Shown in pieces: positions 45,436 to 64,000 of a DNA stretch of 64,000 nucleotides (within the stretch, counting starts at the first letter, position 1; every line of letters begins with the position of its first letter). Source of the stretch: Diacronema lutheri (taxonomy: Eukaryota > Haptophyta > Pavlovophyceae > Pavlovales > Pavlovaceae); NCBI GenBank assembly GCA_019448385.1, contig JAGTXO010000010.1, forward strand, positions 186,001 through 250,000. Reading direction: 5' to 3'. The notes beneath the pieces are model-generated. The model was not told the DNA's origin. It saw nothing but the letters and a program-made list of their open reading frames with translations, and made no database searches. Position numbers and translations under genes: made by a program.

Positions 45436-47655
45436 ATGGCGGAGATTACGCCGGAGGTGCTCGCGCCCGCCGTCGAGGCGCTGCTGCGCACGGAGGATTG
45501 GGACACCGTGACGGTTAAGCTCATCATGCGCAAGCTTGAGACTGCACTTGCCGACGGCGCAGACCTCGCGCCCGGCTGGATCGCGCCGCACAAGAAGCTC
45601 ATCAAGCAGATTGTCGACGACAAGATGACGGCCATTCTCGCCGAGCGCAACGGCGAAGCGGGTGAGGCGAGCGCGGGCGCGTCCGAGCCTGGCGGGCCTG
45701 CCATTGCCGGCACGGCCGCTGCGCCCGCCGCCGAGCAGCCTGCGCGCCAGGCGGAGCCGCCGCGTGCGCGCGATGACGCGACGGGCGGCACGGGCGCGCA
45801 AGCGGGCCGGAAACGACCAGCGAGCGACACCGACGGCGCCGCGCCAGCCGCCCGTGAGGCCCCGCAGCCCGCGGCAGAAGCCGAGGCGGAGGCGCGGCGT
45901 GGAACACCGGCCGCGTCCAGCGGGGGCGAGGAGGGAAACGGCGCGGAAGAGGGGGGAAAGGAGGAGCGGGGCGAGCGGGGCGCCGGCACTCAGGCCGACG
46001 GCGCAGGCGACGACGGCGACGACACGGCGCGCTTTGTTGGCAAGCCGATCGCCACACGCAACGGCAAGGTGCACTATTCAGCATGGCGGAGCGAGGGCGT
46101 CACCTATCGACTCGGCATGGACGTGTACCTCGAGCCCTCGTCCGACGCAGAGGCGCTGCCGTACGTCGCGCGGCTGGTCGACATCTACGCCTACGCATTC
46201 GCCGCCGACGAGGTTTACTTCAACGCGCGCTGGTACTACCGCGACGCCGACGTGCGCCAGTACGGGCTGCTGGACGCGGCGCGCGCCGAGTCGCTGCGCG
46301 CGGCGGAGGGTGAGCTCTACATGTCGCTGCACGAGGACGAGAACCATGCGGACACGGTGCTGCGCGCGGCCAAGGTGTGCGTGCTGCAGGGCAAGGGCCC
46401 CGCGCCCCTCCTCGAGCAGCACGAGTACTTTGTCCGCTACGCATACGACGCGCAGGCCATGTTCGACATCACCGACGCGACGCTCGTCCCCAAGAAGAAG
46501 CTGCGCGCGGCCGTCGTGCAGGAGCTCGCGCGCCAGCCGGACATGAGCGCGCTGCGCAAGAGCGCGCAAGACGCCAAGCGGCAGCGCACGGCGGACGTGG
46601 AGCGGCTGGACGCGGCCGAGGCGGAGTCAAAGCGGCGCAAGGCGACCGTGGACGAGCTGCGCGCCATTGCGCTCACGCGACGCACCATCGAGGTGCGCGG
46701 CGGCCTCGCGCCGTGCGCCGCGCCGCGTGCGGCCCCCAACTCGCTCGCATCCATTCCCCCCGGCCCCCTGCCCCTGCCGCTCACGGCATCCAACTTGCGC
46801 GCGTGCCTCTGGCCCCGCGCATGCCGCCTCGCCGCATCAGATCTGGCTCGACGCCGACAGCCGCGAGCTGCAGCGCGTGCTGCTCTACGCGCTCGTGCGG
46901 TGCGGCCAGCGGCTCAACTCGGGCAAGGTGCATTTCACGCTCTGCGTCGTGCTCGAAGTGCGCTCGTGCCAGCCGTACAAGGTGGGCGGCGCGGTGGCAC
47001 ACGCGCGCGCGCGCGCGCGCCCGCCGCCTGCGCGCGGCCTCAAGGCAACGCGCGCGCGCTGGTCGGTTCGCGCCCGCGCGCCCTTTTCCGCTCGCTCCGG
47101 CCGGCGGCACAGTGCGGCAAGAGGGTCTCGACGATCGCGTTGTGGGTGCGTACAGGGCAGGGGCGCAAGCTCGTCCGCCTCGACGCGCTGTCAAATGAGC
47201 CGTTCACGCAGCAAGAGTTCGATGAGTTCATAGTGCCCATCACCTCGTACGCGGCGCGCGACAAGGCGGACAAGCTGCGTGGGCTCACGCAGCGCAATGC
47301 GAGCCTCTTCAGCGAGGAGGAGCAGCGGCAGATGGACGAGAACGACGCGCGGCTGCAGGAGCGGCTCGAGCGCGAGCGTGCAGAGGCCGCACGGCGCGAA
47401 GAAGAAGACCACCGGCGCGAGCGTGAGCGCGAGGAGCTGCGCGACAGGCTCGCGCAGAAGAAGGTGGAGACGTCCGAGCAGTGGTGGAAGACGCACGCCA
47501 TCACCGCCGACGTGGGCGTGCGCGAGCGCGCCAAGTGGGCCGCGCGGCTTCGCCGGTTCGAGGCCATCGCCGCATCGAGCAAGGAGGAGGGCGAGCGGAC
47601 GAACGCGGCGCGCCTTGCGAGCGCCGCGCGCAAGAAGCTGGAGGAAATATCGTGA
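45436..47655 (+). CDS. DEK C-terminal domain plus BAH domain chromatin protein
   Basis: Exons 45436-46692, 46841-46981 and 47113-47655 give 646 residues, all introns phase 0. Residues about 1-70 are a DEK_C domain (PEVLAPAVEALLRTEDWDTV, then TVKLIMRKLETAL and KKLIKQIVDD). An acidic, Ala/Gly-rich linker follows. Residues about 200-350 are a BAH domain: VHYSAWRSEGVTYRLGMDVYL, VARLVDIYAYAFAADEVYFN, RWYYRDADV, ELYMSLHEDENHADTVL, EYFVRYAYDAQAMFDI. A nuclear-type basic helix and a further conserved region (WLDADSRELQRVLLYALVRC; TIALWVRTGQGRK) come next, with a charged C-terminal coiled coil. BAH domains read nucleosomes and methylated histones; DEK_C binds DNA. The combination suggests a chromatin-associated regulator. 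Confidence 0.82.
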   Translation: MAEITPEVLAPAVEALLRTEDWDTVTVKLIMRKLETALADGADLAPGWIAPHKKLIKQIVDDKMTAILAERNGEAGEASAGASEPGGPAIAGTAAAPAAEQPARQAEPPRARDDATGGTGAQAGRKRPASDTDGAAPAAREAPQPAAEAEAEARRGTPAASSGGEEGNGAEEGGKEERGERGAGTQADGAGDDGDDTARFVGKPIATRNGKVHYSAWRSEGVTYRLGMDVYLEPSSDAEALPYVARLVDIYAYAFAADEVYFNARWYYRDADVRQYGLLDAARAESLRAAEGELYMSLHEDENHADTVLRAAKVCVLQGKGPAPLLEQHEYFVRYAYDAQAMFDITDATLVPKKKLRAAVVQELARQPDMSALRKSAQDAKRQRTADVERLDAAEAESKRRKATVDELRAIALTRRTIEVRGGLAPCAAPRAAPNSLASIPPGPLPLPLTASNLRACLWPRACRLAASDLARRRQPRAAARAALRARAVRPAAQLGQGAFHALRRARSALVPAVQGGRRGGTRARARAPAACARPQGNARALVGSRPRALFRSLRPAAQCGKRVSTIALWVRTGQGRKLVRLDALSNEPFTQQEFDEFIVPITSYAARDKADKLRGLTQRNASLFSEEEQRQMDENDARLQERLERERAEAARREEEDHRREREREELRDRLAQKKVETSEQWWKTHAITADVGVRERAKWAARLRRFEAIAASSKEEGERTNAARLASAARKKLEEIS

Positions 47656-48151
47656 AGAGCAGCGCCGCTTGTGTAAATTAATGAGCAGCGCCGCAAAGCC
47701 TCGAGGTCCCGCACAATATTAAATATTTTATAAAGTCTTGTGCCGCCCCTCCGATCCCGCACCAAGGGTCGACCGCCGGGACGGCGCGTGGGTGACCTTT
47801 GCACTCACTTTCAAGCGCTCTCTGGTCGCTGCCGAGCGAGTGCACAGACAAGGAAGAAGGCCCGACCGGCTCAGGGCGCGGGCAATGGCTTGGACTTAGC
47901 CACCCAGGCAATGATTTTAACATTAAAATGTTCATATGAACCATTATGACCGTCTGACCACTGCCTCGAAAAATGCCAGAAATTCGCGTTGCTACTGCGC
48001 ACTTGCATGAGGCTCCCAATGTGTTCACCAATTTTCACAATATGGTCAATTCTGGTTTATTTGGCGCATGCCTTCGCGTGTGAGATGGTGGTCAACGGCG
48101 CTTGGGGTGCAAGCTTTTTCCTTCAGAAAAGTGCGTATTCCCATATCGCAT

Positions 48152-48350
48152 AAGTCATCCTTCGTTTATGCGTCAAGCCTTGACGTGATGACACTGTCTG
48201 GTGCGTTGAATGCACGCCAGTATCACGCGACTTGAACGGCGCAGCTCTTTTTCGCGACCCCGTCGTCGTCGAGGGCTGAGGCACAAGTGAACACAACCCA
48301 AACCACGCGCGAAGCGGCGGTGCAGAGAGGCGATGATTGTCTGTCGCCGG
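48152..48350. repeat. Direct repeat, left copy
   Basis: Shares a run of matched segments with 52416-52611: CAAGCCTTGACGTGA, TATCACGCGACTTGAACGGC (GTGTCACG... in the other copy), GAGCGGCGGT-like, and GTCTGTCGCC at the right end. By eye identity is about 80%. Copies are about 4.27 kb apart in the same orientation. Confidence 0.7.
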
Positions 48351-50964
48351 CAAACGTATTTTCCAATGCATCTGACTTCTGGAGTGAAGACGAAGGAGTT
48401 GGGAAAGGGACGAGTTCAGCTTGACAGGCTGATCAGCCTCGCACGGCTTCAAGCTAAGGCGCGCTCGCATGACGGCACGGCACCTACGCGTTATTGCCGC
48501 CATCGATGTTGTCTCCATTTTCATGGATCTCGAACTTCCGCCGATCCGGAGGCCAGGCCAGGCCCAAGTTGCGCCGCGCAACGTTCGGTCTGTGGAACCA
48601 CATCGTCATTCTCGCAAAGATCGCGCCGGATCTCGAGCCCGCCGAGCGTCCTAAGCTGGACGCTCGGCTGTGCCAACGGCCATACCGCGACCGAGCTCAA
48701 GCTCGGCGCGACACTCCACTTAATCGTTGCCTACACGCATGCCATGTGCCCGTACTGCGCTCGGCCGCGTCGGTGGCAGTCCTCCCCTCGTGCCCGCGGT
48801 CCATGCTTAATCTCGCCTGCACGCGCGTGTGCGAGAGCGTGCTCATTAAGGAATCGCAACCCTCTTGTATGCTGCTCTTTATTTTTTTTCAGCACCCGTC
48901 TTCTCGGCAGTCTCAACATCCTCCTGATCGTCGCGCTACGCGCGTGTCTTTCAACACAACTCGCCGCTTTTATTGACCGCGTCGACGGGCCGCAACGGCT
49001 TGGCAGGCCGCGCGGTGGACGATAAGGCGGAATCGCTGGAGCCGTTCGTTTCAATAAGCGTTGGCATTGGCCTTTGTGCCGATGACAGCTTCATTTTTGT
49101 TAGTGAGACGTCGTCGGCGTCAAAGCCACTTAAACAGATATGAGGAGAGGGAGGTTGCGCGTCAACAAATGACGTATCGAGGACGCAGCCGCCGACCGTG
49201 GCGCGACGCAGAACGCGTACCGCCACGCGCGTCAGCCGTGCGTCGTGCAAGTCGACGCGCTCGAGCTGCGCGCGCCCACGCGCGGCGCGGCGCACGCCGT
49301 GCCAACTCAGCCATGGCGCGACAGGCGGCGCATCCGCAGCGCGCAGCTCGATTTGCGACACGGACGCGAGCGGCAAGATGTGCGGCGGCTTGGGCGTCTT
49401 GAGCGCGCGTGTCGCCTGCGTCGCGACAAGTTCCCAACGCGCAGCGGCGAGAAAGGACGACGAAGGTGCGAAAACGTGCGGCGCACCGCCCGCCGCTCGC
49501 TCCTTCGCGATGCACCGCGCGCTGGGGTCGAGGAAGACGGCGCGCACCTTACGCGCCGGCCGAAGTGCAATCCACAGCCAAGAAAGCTTGCTTCATGTCA
49601 ATGCTCCGCATCCTCGCGTCGAGTGCCATCTGCCTGACCGCGTTGCGCAGCTCGGCGAGCAGGTTGGTAACTCTCTCGCGCTCGGCCTTGAGAGTGATGG
49701 TGACGAGCGCCTTGCGCGTGTCAGACATGCGCGTGCCTCCCTATGCGTGCGCGTGGCGCCGATGGCGTGGAGATGAGCTCATCAGGCAGGCGGCTCGCCG
49801 CTTGCTCGAAGTGCAAGTTGTGGGTGGCGTCGGTGATGTCGACGATGTCTCCGATGTCTCCGACGACGAGCAGCTGGGTCGTCGGGGCGGCATTGGGAGG
49901 GAGCAGCGCAAAAGGCATCGAAATCTCCTCAATCTTGTCATACGAATGCTTTATCTTCCGCCGCAATCCGACATCTCCAGCAGCAACAGCACGCCGTCAA
50001 ACACGAGAAGCTCATGCATGTTTGACCTCCGCGAACCACCATTGGGAACGCTCGCGCGCTCAGAGTTGCTCTCCGCATTGAGCCCTCGCTGTCAATTGGC
50101 GGTGGTGTCACGTAGGTGGTCGCTGGCCAATGTCAACGCTCTAGACACGCCAGCCGTCGGGCGTGCCTTGCTCTTGGGACCCGCCGCTCGCTGACCCAAG
50201 CCCACGGGCCGCGGGCCGCGACGCGCCACTACCTCGCCCGGACCTATTTTATACGCAAACGCCTAAACGCGTTACCGCCGCTGTGGTCACGTCGTCAGAG
50301 CTCCGGAGGCGAGTGGTCGGCTAAGCTGACCAGCTTCCTCGCGATGCTCTTGCATTCGAACTTCTCAAAATGAATGGCGCGCACCGACCAGTGAGGCTGC
50401 TTGGCCGTCGCTCGAGCGCGTCATGCGCCACAAGCTCGCCACGCGCGTCATGCTCGATCACGCGCAGCTGCTCCGTGTGCGTGCGTGCATAGTTTGTGGT
50501 GAGTCGCTGCCGCAGCGTCTGGCCGACCTGACGACGCAGGCCGACGTCGACGCGTGCAAGGGGTTGGATAGCGTGTATCGCATGCACACGGGCGTATGCA
50601 TACGGCCGGAAACGCGCGACTAGGTGGCACGGGGCCCTTGATGATCTGCTTGCCGGCCGTGTTGCTATACGCCTCTTTGCCTTGTCCTGCGTGGTGCACA
50701 GTGACAAAGCGGTGACTCGACGTTAACAACGTCTTCAAGTCTCAGTCGTGAAGAACGCCTTGGGGCTGCGGAGACGCCTCTTATTTCACGTGGCGTGCGT
50801 CGACTTCTTGCATACGGATCACCTTGGCGCAGAGAGCATATTATACTATACGTCTTACAGCCAATCGTCGGTGTTGCCTCTCCGCCTCCGAGAGCAGCTG
50901 GTCAGCGACGCCCAAGAGTCGGTGATCGTGTCGTTCGGCAGTGCGGCGCGTCACAAATGTTCTC

Positions 50965-51030
50965 GAGCTTGATGCCGTGAATGTCTTTTGCGCGCTTGGT
51001 GTACGGAACGCCATGTACGGCATCAAGCTC
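50965..51030. repeat. Perfect 14-bp inverted repeat
   Basis: GAGCTTGATGCCGT (50965-50978) and ACGGCATCAAGCTC (51017-51030) are exact reverse complements separated by 38 bp, able to form a stable hairpin. Confidence 0.85.
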
Positions 51031-51261
51031 AAAAACGGCTTTCTTAAAGCGCGGGGCCGAGGGTTTACAAAGCACCCGTCGGCGCGTCTGCCTTTCTTGT
51101 ACGGGAGGCGCACGCGAGGCAAAACGCGACTTAAGGACGCACGGAGAGTTGCGCGCGTTTTCGCTCAGTATGCACTCGCACAGGCGCGCATGTGCTGGTG
51201 CGCCAGGAGCGCGGTTGCAACGAGGTGCGCACACCTTCCTTCGCGCCCACACCTTTCTTCG

Positions 51262-51285
51262 CCCCCCCCCCCCCCCCCCCCCCCC
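51262..51285. repeat. Poly-C tract (24 nt)
   Basis: Uninterrupted C run within the decayed block. Confidence 0.9.
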
Positions 51286-52415
51286 ATCCCCCTCTTCCCA
51301 CACCTTCTTGGCAAGGGGCTTAGATTTAGAGCGCGCGGCGCGCGCGACGACAGTACTACGAGCCCTTTGTGATTCATCGGAAACAACACATGCTCCTCGT
51401 CCTTCCTCTTCACGCCGTATGTGTACTTGCGGATCGTACCGTGCGAGGTGGCGGTCTTGCCGCACTTGCAAGGCCCATTCAAACCCCATTCACCGCGCTG
51501 TGCAACAGCTGCTGCGCCGGATCGAGCGACCGGTTGGTCAGCCACGTACAGATGTCGACGAAGTCAGGAAACCGAGCTGCACGGGCTGGATGGAAATTTG
51601 CGCGCCACAAGTGGACAGCCGCGTTGTACAATGTAATCTGCTAATTGACCGTGTGACGCTCGATTCCCTGCTTTCAGCTCCCGCGCACGACGATGGCAGC
51701 GCGGAGTGAGCTCGAATGGTTAAAGGTAGCGGCGCGTGGGACGAGCTGCCCTCGAGGACGGCGCAAATGCAACTGCCGTCCCTTGCGTATTTCCATGGTG
51801 CGCGCGCTTCGCGACGCCGAGCGCTTTGGTCGTGCGCGCGACCAACGGCGACCAATGGTGCTGTGTGCTCCCGTCCCTTCCCAATGGGGGTGCTGCGTTC
51901 CCAACCAATACTGGTGGAAGAGTGTAGCTCAATTGTGTTCAAATTCGCCGCCACGGCTACTGAGCCTGGGCGGCAGCCGCGCACAGACGTACTGACTTGG
52001 TTATTGCGTATGCCGACTCGCACAATTGGCTGCACAGCGAGTACGTGCGTCATTCTGTCGATTGTTTCGCAAAATCAAAACTTGGAGGACTTGGTGCAAA
52101 TACGGCGAGAATAGTCAACTGTTAACGTCCCGCTGTGAAAAGCGTTGAAGGTGTTGTGCCAATTACGCGCAAGCATTGATTGCGCAGTTACGTGAATACT
52201 TACTTTGATACACGCTTGATTTGCGACTGATCGACGGCTCCAATCACACGCGACTACGCCAAAGGCTGTCATTGTTGTGTGGCGAGGCCGCCGCTCATGC
52301 AAATGTGCAGGTCATGCCGACGGCGACCCTCACCTGCCAACCAGCCCGCAGTTCACTGCTTTGTCCGCGCGATGCCCTGCGCGCTTCTTTTTCAGGAATG
52401 CGGCGAATCTCACGA

Positions 52416-52611
52416 GCCGTCCTTCGCTCATGCAACAACAAGCCTTGACGTGACGACAATGTCTGATGTGTTGACGCACACCAGTGTCACGCGACTTGAA
52501 CGGCGCAGATGTAGTTTGCGATCCTGTCGTCATCGAGAGTATGAGACACAAGTGCCGCGCGCGGCGCAAACACGCGCGGAGCGGCGGTTGAGAGAGGTGC
52601 TGATCGTCTGT
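52416..52611. repeat. Direct repeat, right copy
   Basis: Partner of 48152-48350; shared blocks include CAAGCCTTGACGTGA and CACGCGACTTGAACGGCGCAG. Similarity ends near GTCTGTCGCC on the right and TCCTTCG on the left. Confidence 0.7.
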
Positions 52612-53119
52612 CGCCAGTAATTATATTTTGCCCTGCGGCTCGCTTGACAGCTCAGGTTTAGCTCGTGCCCAAGAATGAGCCAGTGATTATGGCACATGTA
52701 GCATTGTGCGTGTGAAGATGAGCGCGGAGAACCTATTTGACATGTTAAAGGAGCGCATCGCAAGGTTTGGCGATGCCGTTCACCACACCTTGAATCGAAG
52801 GAAGAATCTAAATCGAACGCACACCTCCTGCACATGGACCCGTCTACTCTGCCGCATTATGCATGGAGCTGCGCGCCTTGCTGTCACCCACTTCGCAACT
52901 CCGCTGAACATGTCCCTTGCTCGCAATTCCACTTGTTGATTTGCCATCGACTTCAGTCCTGTTGTCAACAAGCCGAATCCGATGGCGCTCTGGCTGTTTG
53001 TACCAACCAGCCACTCGCCCAGCTGTTGCCGGACCCCATGTCGAGATCGCATTGTCCAGAGACGATAGACAGATCGGTGCGATGGGTTTGGGCAGTTTAC
53101 GCTTTGTCCATGTCCCTGC

Positions 53120-53120
<1 letters not shown>

Positions 53121-53153
<33 letters not shown>
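53121..53153. repeat. Poly-C tract (33 nt)
   Basis: Uninterrupted C run, then a pyrimidine-rich CTTCCCTTCCCTTTCCCC stretch, about 170 bp beyond the VPS13 stop codon. Confidence 0.9.
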
Positions 53154-53322
53154 TTCCCTTCCCTTTCCCCTTTGCATGAAAGCATATATTGGAACGTGCA
53201 GTCTGAGATCTTGAGGACGGCATGGTATCACGTGTCGCGCCATGAAAAGATTCCCGATTTGTAAGTAGAGTCAGAATCGGAAGTCATAAGAAGTGTCATT
53301 GGAAAAGACAGAATACCAACCA

Positions 53323-63997
<10,675 letters not shown>

Positions 63998-64000
63998 CGT

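Larger units (their letters stand above)
47656..53322. other. Lower-GC, repeat-bearing block with decayed coding traces
   Basis: About 5.7 kb where GC drops visibly and no long clean gene is found between the DEK-BAH stop and the VPS13 stop. Short stretches look protein-like, mainly on the minus strand (around 49550-50030 and 51170-51650), but they are broken and I cannot name their family. One short motif near 52970 (DGKSTSG) recalls Copia-type RNase H but is too little to assign. A 200-bp sequence occurs twice in direct orientation (48152-48350 and 52416-52611). Two C runs (51262-51285, 53121-53153) and a perfect 14-bp inverted repeat (50965-51030) are also present. It looks like an old insertion, possibly an element remnant with many breaks. 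Family and age are undetermined. Confidence 0.5.

Noticed and set aside
49409-50194. F-box-like stretch (ELLSALSPRCQLAVVSRRW) on the plus strand
   Set aside because: One short resemblance, no supporting repeats or clean gene structure, and the opposite strand looks at least as protein-like.
52844-53185. Possible Copia-type RNase H trace (DGKSTSG) beside a direct repeat
   Set aside because: Only a handful of residues match and the frame around them is not convincing. I left it as an unassigned trace in the decayed block rather than naming a retroelement.

Overview
The window is nuclear DNA of a unicellular, plastid-bearing, probably flagellated alga. It is very GC-rich (about 70% by eye) and gene-dense, with short spliceosomal introns. 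Several proteins open with a signal-peptide-like stretch followed by an Ala/Arg-rich stretch, as expected for a complex plastid. A fucoxanthin/chlorophyll a-c type antenna protein, a chlorophyllase-like hydrolase, a nuclear-encoded SufC and ciliary-type proteins (a FAM161-like protein and a NEK kinase) point to the red-plastid lineage. A haptophyte, perhaps a pavlovophyte with a compact genome, fits best. This is inference from content and composition, not from a database match.

Layout. 1-8.4 kb: end of an F5/8C-like protein, a secreted helical-repeat protein, UBLCP1, a PFTA-like protein, an adenylate-kinase-like protein without its P-loop lysine, a chlorophyllase, and a PLP enzyme of the aluminium-resistance/methionine gamma-lyase type. 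8.5-17.2 kb: a 4-exon coiled-coil protein, the antenna protein, a ShKT-aldo/keto reductase fusion, a reticulon and a tRNA-like gene. 17.2-29 kb: a membrane-anchored cyclic-nucleotide phosphodiesterase, aspartyl aminopeptidase, a DUF616/TOD1-like protein, HYPK, a degenerate SNF2-like protein and a plastid-type unknown. 29-47.7 kb: a SET methyltransferase, a membrane protein, a tiny Romo1/Mgr2-like protein, a coiled-coil protein, a NEK kinase, an unknown tail-anchored protein, SufC, an MBD-like protein, a FAM161-like protein and a DEK_C-BAH protein. 47.7-53.3 kb: lower-GC, repeat-bearing DNA with only decayed coding traces. 53.3-64 kb: the C-terminal 3,287 residues of a VPS13-type lipid-transfer protein with two GRAM domains; its 5' end lies beyond the window.

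I reconstructed 26 introns from reading frame and protein continuity. 24 are GT-AG and two are GC-AG, and the commonest donor is GTGCG (15 of 26) rather than GTAAG or GTGAG. Acceptors are usually GCGCAG-like. Spacers are tiny: seven divergent gene pairs are separated by 23-96 bp, and one head-to-tail pair by 15 bp. Several convergent gene ends carry perfect short hairpins, and TTCAAA/TTTGAA recurs just upstream of start codons. These genome-scale regulatory patterns, together with the tandem-GRAM VPS13, the lysine-less myristoylated kinase and the ShKT-AKR fusion, are the most noteworthy content. I found no CRISPR, rRNA operon or intact mobile element. The genes come from many pathways and do not form one functional cluster.
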